From the NCBI GenBank assembly GCA_027605045.1, contig JAQFWX010000003.1, positions 1,302,001 through 1,366,000 of the forward strand: a DNA stretch of 64,000 bases, read 5' to 3'. This DNA is from Phallus indusiatus (lineage: Eukaryota; Basidiomycota; Agaricomycetes; Phallales; Phallaceae). Under the pieces are notes generated by a model. It worked only from the letters and a program-made list of their open reading frames with translations, searched no databases and was not told the DNA's origin. Of this stretch, positions 54,441 through 64,000 are shown one piece after another; the stretch's first letter is position 1; every line of letters begins with the position of its first letter. Made by a program: the position numbers and the translations under genes.

Positions 54441-57400
54441 ATGAGGATGGACTATGTCCGCCAGCATTTACCACCTTGGGTCACAAATAATTTGAATCGA
54501 AATTCGTATAAGCTCTTGTTCCGTTCATGGTTATCAGCATGGGTTGGCTTTCTTCTCTTACTCTCCAACAAATCATTGAGGGCTTTCGGAAATGGGTAGA
54601 TTGATTTCAGACACCATATCGCTATCTCAACATTAAATTTTAACGAGTCTTTTTCCAGTACCTTTTTTGCCTGCATGATTGTCATGTTCATACCTCCAGC
54701 GTCACCGGTACAACCATTTGTTCTCAACATGGGCCTATTGATCCTTGGAGGTTTGCTTGGCTGGGCATTGGGATGCGTTGCGATGAGGGCAGCTCTTTCT
54801 GCAAGAAGTCAAGTTCTTTTACTGTCGCAAATTGAAAAAGTTAACAGTGTGTGAGGGCTCCTATTCATTTGTTCGTCCTCTCCAGTGTTTCACGATGTCA
54901 TTTCCTCAGAACATCTTCCTCTGCGAACCCCGATGCCGCTTTTCAGCTAGAGATCTTCAAGGGCAACTTTCTGGATGTTAGGTTGGCCATGGAATATTGT
55001 TTTAACTTATGATAATGATTGAAAACTATTTCGTTGGGTAGGTCTACCGTCGTTTTTGGCGTGTTTTTAGCTATTGGAGCATTTGGCTTTGCAGTAGCTC
55101 GGGGTACCACCCCCCGTTTAGCAACTTTTAGCATAATAGGGTAATTTAACACATCACTTTCTTATTGTCCTTACTAATTCTCGCTTTCGCCTTTCAGGAC
55201 AATTTTCTTAGATATCATGTGTGTATGTCGGATTTTCATTTTTTATTCAGCAAGGAAAAATAACGATCGCTCTTTCAGAGTTTTGGACCTCTTTTCCCCG
55301 CGGCGAACTACACATTACTTCAATCATTCGTTACGTCTACTGCAGCATCCGCGGCCATTAGTCTAGTTGCGATTGTGTTGATCTTTCCCGAGACACTCAA
55401 TCATTCTGCTCTCAAAGGCGTTGTCGGATTGCTAACCACAATCAGACGATTGCTCGAGATACAAGAAAAGGTCTTGAAGACGAAAACCTCTGAAGAACTA
55501 AGAGAATCTTCTCTTGTTGGCTCCCAAGTCCAAGGCATGCTGGCAGGAGTGTTCGCTGGAATGGACAAGTGTCAGTGATCTTGGCAAATATTCCTTACAT
55601 GGTGATTCTTACATAGTTTTCAGTATCTGCCAGCGTCAAGATGCTCTCCCTTGAGTTTAGCTATGGAAGGTTCAAGGGCGAGGACATTAAATCTCTCATG
55701 GAACCTCTGAATGTTTTAGTTGCTCGGATAGGTTAACAAACCTTTAACACGGCATTACTTTTCATCTAACCAAAACAACACCTACAGCCGGTCTCCAGAC
55801 TCTTTCCAAACTAGTGGCGGGTAATCATGATTCGACGATCAAACGCGTCTCCGGACAAAGAAGAAAAGTCTGGGACGTCGGATAATACGCTCGAGTCTTT
55901 GTACAGTGCGGACAATTACATTTTACAACATCTGGAACATTCAGATGATACCATTCATCAAGAAGAAATATTCTCCTTGGTTGATACCGCCACTGGCGAT
56001 CTTCGTCAGTCTTGTATCAATGCCCTCAATGGCATCATAGATACCCTGGAGCGCGTTAATAAATATCGATGGACCAAAGCACCTGATTCTGATCCAGACT
56101 TGAATGCGAAAACCGACGAGCTTCGGTTATGCTTGCAAGATTTCAAAAAGGACCGGAGGTTGAGTATACTGGAGCCTTACCAACACGTTATCGGGATAGC
56201 AACTAGTACCATATCCAACAACGCATCTAGGAGAATGCTATTTTTTGCATTCACTTATGAAGCCAATTTGATCTGGTTGGCGGAATCGCTTCTGGAACTG
56301 TTGGATATTATCTCGAGCTTAACTTTGAAGCACCCGCATCCGCGATTATGGGCTCCAAAGGGACTACGGCAATTGTGGAAAATAATTGTCCTAGACAATG
56401 AAGACGAGGACGTCTCGGAACGCAATGATTACCACGTCGATCCTGCTGAGGTGGAGCAGCAGAATGTCAAATACAGTAAGCTATTTTCCTTTTCTCAAAC
56501 ATGAGCCAAGCTTATTGTTTTGAAGGGCGAGATCCGGATAGTGCTCCCCCGACACCATGCTTCAGCATATTGGTAATGCCATATACAGAGGGTTTAGTTG
56601 GTGCAGTACCCCTAAGGCTATTGTAGGTTCTTCTATTGTGAAAGCCATTTACCGTCTTAGTGTATTGCAGTATGCTTTCAAATATTCGTTTGTCACCATA
56701 GCTTTATGGCTTCCAAACGTCTTTAGACCCAGCGCCTGTATGTTTTCATTCAAAGAAAATTTTACGTCGCTGAAACTATTGCAGTTACCAGTTACGCTAA
56801 CCGAGGAATCTGGGCCACAATAACGTATGGTTTTCTTTGCATTTGGCTATTTGATAACTGAAGACAAGGCTTATAGGGCACAGACTACACTTGAACCTTT
56901 CATTGCCGATCAAATCTTTTCGTAAGAGTGGCCACAGGTTTCGACTCGCATCTCTGACCCGCTGACACTGTCTTTCAGGTTCATAGCACGGTTTGCTGCG
57001 ACAACAGGCGGTGTAGTCACTGGTTTGGCTGGATGGTATATAGGTATGTAGGCAGGAATTGAAGTTGTCAGCTGGTAAAGGATAAATTTTCTTTTAGGAT
57101 CTGGAAGCGGTCCAGGTAATCCCTATGGAATCGCGGCTGTAATGGCTGTATTACTTGTTCCTATCATGTTTTGGAGGGTGTTTACGCCATCTCTCATACC
57201 TGCTATTATGTTTGGTGTAAGAACTGTACTTCTAATGTATAGAGAACGCATTTGCTTATTCTTTTCCCGAAGGTGACTGTGTTATTAGTTATAGGGTATT
57301 CTTGGATCAATTCGTATGTTTTTATCTTGTCGTTCTGTCAAATTTCTCAGTGAAATTTAGGCACCTTATGACTGTTGGCAATGTTGGGGTTGGCTGGCCT

Positions 57401-58438
57401 GTTGCATGGAGAAGATGGTTATTGGTTGTTATTGGTGAGGTCCATCCGAACATTTTCGTACTTCACGCTTACAGGGGACATAAATGTTAGGTCTCGGAGC
57501 AGCTACTGTGGTCCTTTTTATTCCGCCGAAATCAGCTCGAACAGTAATTCGTTACGCGAATGCCTCCATTATATTCGAGTTATCGCAACTATACGGACTG
57601 CTCATATCAGAGTGGATTGCAACTGAAGAACACGATCATTCCAACAAGAGTCTGGCATCGGAAAAGCCTCAGTACGCTAAATGGCCTGCCAAATTTAGGA
57701 GAGACTTTACTAAAGTCGGAGCTAAAATACAACTTTTGAAAATGCGGACTAATGTTGCACAATGGGAAGGCTCGTTTCGAGGGAAATGGCCGGTAAAGGA
57801 ATATAAACGACTAGTTATGGTCGAGACGGAGATGCTTTCTTACCTTGCGCAGGTAAGTTCCAGTCAGCAATTGGGAGAAAGATGATTTTGTCTCAACTTT
57901 TGTCAGCTTGCGGGTGCGGTTTATCATCTGGACCCTGCGTGGAGACGGCGACTCGTTCTCCAAACCAAGTTTCTGAACCCTAATTTCGTGAGTACCGCAC
58001 CGGTGCGACGAAATCTCGGTCAGGCTCACCTTTTATCCAGATCGCCGACGTCATGGCGGTTTTCTCGCTCGTCTCACGTTGTTTAAGGACAGGAGAGCCG
58101 GTACAAGAAACTTTACCCAAAAACCTTTTGGGACGTGTCTTTTATCATCATTCTCGAACATACCAGCGAACGGAAGAAGACAGTAGTTCTGAAGATGTGG
58201 TAGGGCACTGGGAACATGTCCGTTCGGTTGATTACCTGGCGTATGCCACGGGTATAACCGCTGTGTATAAAATTCTCATGGTAAGCCCATCAACGTATTC
58301 GAATTGGCTTAAAGTTAAAAATTTGAATAGTTATTGGATGAACTCCATTTTATAACAATTAAATTGTGCGGAGAAGTACCCCTGCGGGGTTTTGCCGAGT
58401 GGAAAGCGTTACACGAGCAAGAATATCAAAATCTATAG
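54441..58438 (+). CDS. ArAE/DUF2421 family membrane transporter (one base missing near 56546)
   Basis: A large multi-pass membrane protein of the fungal aromatic-acid-exporter-like family (BRE4-like, ArAE_2_N plus FUSC-type and DUF2421 domains). N-terminal part: WLSAWVGFLLLLSNKSLRAF, TFFACMIVMFIPPASPVQPF and GLLILGGLLGWALGCVAMRA. The central part has TVVFGVFLAIGAFGFAVARG. A long cytosolic helical segment includes RSSLVG-type and LRQSCINALNGIIDTLERVN stretches. The second membrane block has YSFVTIALWLPNVFRP, AQTTLEPFIADQIFS, GPGNPYGIAAVMAVLL and NVGVGWPVAWRRWLLVVIG. The tail contains LAGAVYHLDPAWRRRLVLQT and YLAYATGITAVYKILM, ending in HEQEYQNL. A frame step in the CCCCC at 56546-56550 separates RDPDSAPP from MLQHIGNAIYRG. 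The joint near 55810-55860 also needs a short intron or another indel. The family is firm, the substrate inferred. Confidence 0.84.
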
Positions 58439-59157
58439 CTTTGACTATGTATTGTGAGTGGATTGGGCGAAAAGATAATTAACTACAAGGACAATGTCAA
58501 TGTCCATTATTGTGTATTTATAGATAAAGACTATTCATATATATCTCAGCGGACCGAGCACCGCGAAGTTCAAGAAGAGTTCGAGTAAACATCTGGGTTG
58601 AGTTGCGATCGGACGACAGCATTCTGCTAGCGAATGAACGCAATTCTCTTACTCATCTATGCGTCCACATTAGACCTCGAAGAAGCCATATGTATGTCGC
58701 ATGATCAAAGATACTGAAATGCGATCGGTCTCCGAAGTTGAGAGAGGTACATGTTTCGTGGGGACTCGCCGAAATTCCGACTGCTCTTTCGTTTCAATCA
58801 CATGAACCAGAGGCTTCCAGACTTCATTCATTAGGTTTGGTATTGACATTGCGCCCATATATGACGAGAAAGAAGATCATTGTTTATATGACGGTATTAT
58901 TCCAAGCTGGGTTATACAACTTAACGGTGTCACGATAAGCCCTGCCGCGCCAGCGCCTTAGGTCCGTTTAGACCTTCCGATGCGTCCTAGTTTCGAAATT
59001 CGTTCCGACTGGCGCTTCCAAGAATACCTATTTAGTAGCTTGTGAATTCACTCATACTGGAATATACTCCCAACCTTCTCCAAAGTCTCTCAGGAACTCA
59101 GTGATAGCGTCCCAAGCAGTGGACAATACCAACTTTAAGTTGGAAATTTCACGATAA
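58439..59157. other. Intergenic region ArAE transporter to CYP53-like gene
   Basis: About 720 bases between two plus-strand genes, probably holding the P450 promoter. No gene recognised; the 62-codon minus-strand open frame at 58670-58858 has no features. Confidence 0.35.
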
Positions 59158-61047
59158 ATGAGCTTGTTAATGTATCCTTTTGAAAACTATTATCTATTTA
59201 CGTTGACCACGGTAGCGGTCCTATTGCTCGCTATACCGTTGTATCATATCATAGCATGGGTAAACGATGAACAGGGTATTCGCGATATACCTGGCCCCAG
59301 ACTAGCTGCTTTGTCGGACGCTTGGTTAGGTTACCAGGCAGCCCAGGGATACAGGTCTTTGGTTGTCCATGACGTTCATAAGAAATTTGGTTAGTCGTCG
59401 GTGTTAATTGAGTTTTCATATCGCTTACCCCTTCATCCCATATTTATAGGCAAATTCGCGCGTATTGCACCAAACCATGTCTCCATTAGCGATCCGGACG
59501 CCTTGCACGTCGTATATGGCCATGGAACTGGCACCACGAAGGCACGTAAAGCAGGGCCTCTAACCCAACATCTAACCATCTAATTCTCTGATAATTAATT
59601 TAGAGTAATTTCTACGACGCATTTGTCTCCATTAGTCGTGGTCTTTTCAATACTAGGTCCCGAGTTGACCACACACGCAAACGGAAAATAGTTTCACACA
59701 TATTCTCACAAAAGAACGTGCTCGCGTTCGAAAATAACGCTCGAGCTGCATTGGTTAAACTTCTCAAACAGTGGGACAAATTATGTGAAGGGGGAATCAA
59801 AGGACTTGAAGGGAAAGAAGGGGAAGGCGGATGGGCAGGTCGCAACGGGCGAGTCTGGTTCGACGTCCTCCCTTGGTATAATTACCTGGCGTTCGACATC
59901 ATTGGTGACTTGGCGTTTGGAGCGCCATTTGGTATGCTTGATGCCGCACAAGATATTGCTCCTGTTGCAGTGACTGAGCCGGATGCGCCGTTAAAAGTCA
60001 TTTACATTCCGGCCGTACAAATCCTCAATTCTCGAGGTGATTTCTCCGCTTCAACAGGAGTACTGCCGCCCTGGATTCGACCTTATGTCAAAAAATTGCC
60101 TTGGTATGCCCGTGGTCAGCAAGCAGTCCATCATTTGGCTGGTATTGCTATTGCTGCAGTTGAAACACGGTTAGCAGATCCGACTTCCGCTGAACGGGGT
60201 GATCTACTTTCCAAATTGCAAGAGGGAAAAGACGAAGATGGAAATCCTATGGGTAAAAAAGAGTTGACTGCCGAAGCTCTGACCCAGCTTATTGCTGGCA
60301 GTGACACTACCTCAAAGTCTGTAACACTTCTGCTTGCTTTTGGGAGAAACTAATTGACCATTGAATGCCAAATAACAGTTCTTCGTGTGGTATCACGTAT
60401 TACCTCGCGCGAAATCCTCGTGTGCAAAAGAAGTTGCAAGCGGAGTTAGACTCGGCATTAGGCTTGGAAGAGGGCGTTATACAATACGAATCGGTCAAGA
60501 AACTCGAATACCTGGACGCATGTATTAATGAAGGTCTACGTCTCCTTTCTACATCCTCCATGGGTCTTCCTCGAGTTGTTGGAAAGGGAGGACTGGAAGT
60601 ATGTGGAAGATATTTCAAAGAAGGGACCGTTCTTAGCGTTCCAAGCTATACGATCCATAGGGATACCAAAGTTTGGGGAGACGACATTGAGGAGTATCGA
60701 CCGGAGCGATGGTTTGAAAGAGATGCCGACTTGATTCAGAAGACATTTAACCCATTCTCCTTCGGGCCGAGGTGAGTTTCATTAGATTTTTAAAATGACA
60801 TTACAAGATTCACTGCGTGTGCAGGGCTTGCGTAGGAAAAAACCTAGCCTCGTTGGAACTGTTCATCATTATCGCCACCGTCTTCAAGCGATATGAATTT
60901 GTTTTGGAATCGGATGCACCAGTAAGGGTATACTAACCTTCATTTGTTTACCTTGATTAAGCCACTTCACGCTAGCTCATGACCCGAGAAGGATTTTTGA
61001 GAAAGCCGCTTGGGACGAGGGTGGGAATGAAACGCCGATCTGTGTGA
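59158..61047 (+). CDS. CYP53-like cytochrome P450, benzoate 4-hydroxylase type
   Basis: A microsomal monooxygenase that by family would convert benzoate to 4-hydroxybenzoate and help tolerate plant phenolics. An N-terminal anchor (LFTLTTVAVLLLAIPLYHII) is followed by GIRDIPGPRLAALSDAWLGY and FARIAPNHVSISDPDALHVV. Next come HGTGTTKSNFYDAFVSISRG, FNTRSRVDHTRKRKIVSHIF, DVLPWYNYLAFDIIGDLAFG, LIAGSDTTS (I-helix) and NEGLRLLSTSSMGLPRVV (ExxR-type K-helix). EYRPERWFE and the haem loop FNPFSFGPRACVGKNLASLE complete the set. The GTGTTKSNFYDAFVSI and HTRKRK blocks are CYP53 signatures. The second intron (59542-59603) requires a GC donor (GCACGT). Frame intact. It stands 720 bases after the aromatic-acid-exporter-like gene. 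Confidence 0.9.
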
Positions 61048-61318
61048 TTCTTCGTTGCCGTATGATATTCTTAGTTCCCCCGTGAATATTTATATACGTG
61101 CATGTATTTTCGTGTAAATTTTCCTCTCGTAACGATTTTTTTTCAGGTTTGTCAAAGAGTCCCTGATTGAGCGAACGAACGGGCTGGATCATAAATAAAT
61201 CCCGCTGAGCTTGGGTCTTTTTTCGTTGCTAGTTGTCACACAGGCTCAACTCACAGCCGTTCGGACGAACGTTTTACTCGCGCTATCATCGTCATTCAGG
61301 CTTCAATACTCGACCGGC

Positions 61319-63661
61319 ATGAAGGAGCGACTGGAGAGCTACGAGCTGAAGGCGGATAGCTCGTCCTCGTCGCAGTCGGTGACATTGGAGTCTCTCGGGC
61401 TTGGTTCTCAAAAGGATTCGACCTACACAGTCCAGCAAATCGAAGTGCCGGAGGTGCCTGATTCGTCTCTTGCGTTACCAGCCCCGTTGAGCGACGATAG
61501 GGAACAACAACGACAGCCACAACAGCAACAACGCTGGTATTACCATCGTCTGCAATATTGCAAACAACGCTATCCGAGGGTCTATGCACATCTCTTAAAA
61601 TGGTTCTTGTATCTTCAGGGATCAAATCCTCCTCGTCTTCTTGAATGTAAGTCCATTGAAAAATAATGCCAACTTTTAACCTCAAAATAGAACTGATTCA
61701 ACGTTATATCAGCACCTACGCCATTTCTTGATCTTCGATTTAGACATCCCTTTTTCAGAAGGTTTCCGTTTCTCAGCCCATCGCTTTCCATTCCCATCGA
61801 GACGACATTCATTTCCAAGACTCGTTTTCTTTCTCGCACATGGCTGATGCTAACATTCGGTGTCGCTTACATTATCTCACTCTCATTCATAGTTCGTGCA
61901 CAATGGTATACAATTCCCGCTGAGTCATTTATTACGTGCACGTCAACCTACTGGGTCCAAGACGACGGATGCGGCCTGAACGGTGATTTGTGCACGCCCT
62001 TTTCAAATAGCAGCTTCGATTTTCGGTGTCCCGCACAATGCAACTCTGTTATCTTACAAAACCCACGCGCTGTGGGAAATGAGTTCGTGGAGTTCGTTCC
62101 TTTAATTGTCGGAGGTGGTAATTCTGGTAATGCGTCGTTTCCCGGTTCGTATCGCGGGGACAGTTTTATCTGTGCGGCTGCTGTTCATGCGTACGTGGGT
62201 ATCTAATTCTGCTTCTTCGGATTGTGTATTGACTTCCAATTTCATGATAGAGGATTAATAGATGACAATAAAGGAGGTTGTGCGGCCGTCTCGCTTGTGG
62301 GAACCCAAGGTCCATTTGAGTCTGTTACAGCGAACGGACTAACATCGGCCGCTTTTCCTTCATTCTTTCCTCTTTCGTTGCAGCTCAGTCCTACCAACGT
62401 TCTCCACCACTGCAACGATCTCAGAAATGGAGCCCTAGCTTTTAACATCCTCTGCTCGTTTATCATCTTCCTCCTAATACGACCCAAAGCCCAGGTTCTA
62501 TTTTGGTGTATGGTTTGTATGGGTTACTGGCATATAGTGTTTTTTTCACAACCTGTCGGAGCACCACCCCAAATCTCCACTGCCTTTGGCACTTTCCTGC
62601 CTGCGTTGTTTGTCTGCCATGCGTTTTGGGAGATTGCCTACCGATATGTACTGCCCTATTTTGCAGCCATGCCACTTGAGCGTGCCATCTGGTATCTGGG
62701 TGCCTTCTGGCCAGGTAAGAGTCGAGTGCAAGATATATATCTATTTGTTGTTGCGGAGCTAAAGAATTTAATCCCGTCGAAACAGGTGTTTTATTCAACA
62801 TCGTAACCGATAAAATCCCTATTGATAGACTCCTGGCCTCTGATATTCATCAGAGGTCTGGCGCGGTCGCTGCTCTAATTATCATTGTCATCGCCCTAAC
62901 CATCATTGTTGTCAACCAACTTCGCATCATTCGGAAAACAGGCTGGCTCTTTCACTATATCGCCGGATATCTGATTGCGGGCCTGGTTATTATGGTGTTG
63001 GCACTACTACCTGGATTAGAATTTAGATTGCATCATTACTTTGCAGCCATATTGCTCATGCCCTTGACTGCGTTTCCTACACGCCTGTCTGCTATTTATC
63101 AGGGGTTCGTGCTGGGGATGTTCCTGAATGGCGCCGCGGCTTTCGGATTCGCATCCATCGTACAAACACCGGCAGAGGTAAGCAAGTGTATTGAGATCTG
63201 TTTTTCATTTTACCTGCCCTAACCTACGTCACGTTCGCGTTCTTACTTACATAGCTACAACGTGACGGACCAGCCGGAACGCAGCTCCCGAGGTTCTTAA
63301 CAAGCTCGACTAATTATAACTCTAGCATCCCCCTGTCTGAGCAAATCATCAGATGGGACGGGTTTCCCCCAAACAACCCGTTTGGATGGACTGGATTCAC
63401 GTTGTTGATCGATGATGTTGAGCGATTTACGGGAGACCTGTTGAACTTCAGCCTTGCGGCGTTAGACGCAAGCGTGCCACACTTTTTCAGATTAGCGGTG
63501 AGTGGGGAAATATTTTTTTCTTCTATGAGTCGCTAAATTAGGAAATAATTTATCTCATCTATTTCAAGTTCGAACAGGATGGCTCGAGTGGCGACTTCAC
63601 CAAGGCGGCGACGCTTTGGCCTAATGGAACGTGGGTTGACCCCCTTCCTGGACCTTCTTAA
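61319..63661 (+). CDS. LCCL-domain multi-pass membrane protein
   Basis: A fungal membrane protein with one LCCL domain, of unknown function. Start MKERLESYELKADSSSSS, a Gln-rich linker (QQRQPQQQQ), then RYPRVYAHLLKWFLYLQG and a first membrane segment (LMLTFGVAYIISLSFIV). The LCCL domain follows: FITCTSTYWVQDDGCGLNG, CTPFSNSSFDFRCPAQCNSV, YRGDSFICAAAVHAGLIDD and GGCAAVSLVG, with conserved cysteines. Later are membrane segments LAFNILCSFIIFLLIRPK, VLFWCMVCMGYWHIVFF, AVAALIIIVIALTIIVV, HYIAGYLIAGLVIMVLALLP and ILLMPLTAFPTRLSAIYQGF. The protein closes with LTLLIDDVER-like luminal sequence and WPNGTWVDPLPGPS. The LCCL protein family is conserved across Agaricomycetes and Ascomycota. Frame intact; about six introns. 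Confidence 0.88.
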
Positions 63662-63947
63662 ATACATACATACAGTATACTCGTGTGGCACAAGTTATCA
63701 TTATCATAAGTTTTATTGTAGAATAATCTTCAAGTATTTTTTATTATTTTTGGATCACACTGCTTGATATTATTCAATATTCAATATCTATATCGGTTTA
63801 AATCAGATGCCCATGGGCTTACTATTCTGGTTGTTGTGTTAGAAGAACAGAAGAACCCGCTCAGGTTAACACATAGATAGCTCTGGGAACTGAAGATTAA
63901 GTAATAAGCGATGACTAGGGCTTAATCGGTCTGTTTTGTTGGTTAGG

Positions 63948-63957
63948 TATAAAAAAG
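63948..63957 (+). promoter_or_regulatory. TATA-like element near right edge
   Basis: GGTATAAAAAAGGAGG followed by a CA/CT-rich stretch (63971-63999) looks like the core promoter and 5' leader of a plus-strand gene starting just beyond the window. The 290 bases before it hold no gene. Confidence 0.45.
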
Positions 63958-64000
63958 GAGGAGAGAAGAACACTCCACCTTTCCAACTTTCTCAGCAATT

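Noticed and set aside
58670..58858. 62-codon minus-strand frame before the CYP53-like gene
   Set aside because: No domain, no conserved-looking pattern, no promoter or splice context.

Overview
This window is nuclear DNA from a filamentous basidiomycete fungus, most likely an Agaricomycete. The genes are dense, sit on both strands and are cut by many short introns (about 40 to 80 nt, often with GTAAGT/GTATGT-like donors and CTAAC/CTGAC-like branch sites). The products include fungal Argonaute, CYP53-type P450, exo-galactanase, LCCL membrane protein and fungal TRAPP/UVRAG components. No rRNA, tRNA, CRISPR array or intact transposon was recognised.

Left part (1-27126): a CCA-adding enzyme running off the left edge (-), an HMG-box factor (+), the ROK1 helicase (-), a secreted GH43 galactanase with a CBM35 module (+), a mitochondrial dicarboxylate carrier (-), a BTB/germ-cell-less-like protein (+), a UVRAG/Vps38 homologue (-), a P450 (-), the YHM2 citrate/oxoglutarate carrier (+), an Mpv17/PMP22 protein (+), and TRAPP subunit Trs85 (-). 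Almost all of it is housekeeping sequence.

Middle accessory part (27127-36256): a repeat-rich 9 kb holding one full-length WW-domain gene (35219-36256), two shortened but spliceable copies with Gly/Asp-rich tails (28389-28971 and 30552-31170) and two wrecked copies (about 29240-29577 and 34770-34937). It also holds a piece of the Trs85 first exon, an inverted repeat, an APH-fold kinase and a small orphan gene with a good TATA box. The WW genes need at least seven GC-AG introns to read correctly. This is the most unusual feature of the window.

Right part (36741-64000): dienelactone hydrolase (+), Argonaute (+), a fused pseudouridine glycosidase/kinase (-), methylmalonate-semialdehyde dehydrogenase (-), seipin (-), a KHA1-type K+/H+ antiporter (+), a lipocalin-like orphan (+), an ArAE/DUF2421 transporter (+), a CYP53-like benzoate hydroxylase (+) and an LCCL-domain membrane protein (+). 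The ArAE transporter beside the CYP53-like P450 suggests a possible aromatic-acid handling pair.

A recurrent oddity is single-base reading-frame breaks in otherwise conserved genes (CCA1, the APH kinase, the full WW gene, dienelactone hydrolase, KHA1, DUF2421). Every one is a missing base and most lie in short homopolymers. This looks more like systematic under-calling in the assembly than six independent pseudogenes. Exon structures are read by eye from frame, splice signals and family motifs; outer coordinates are firmer than internal ones.
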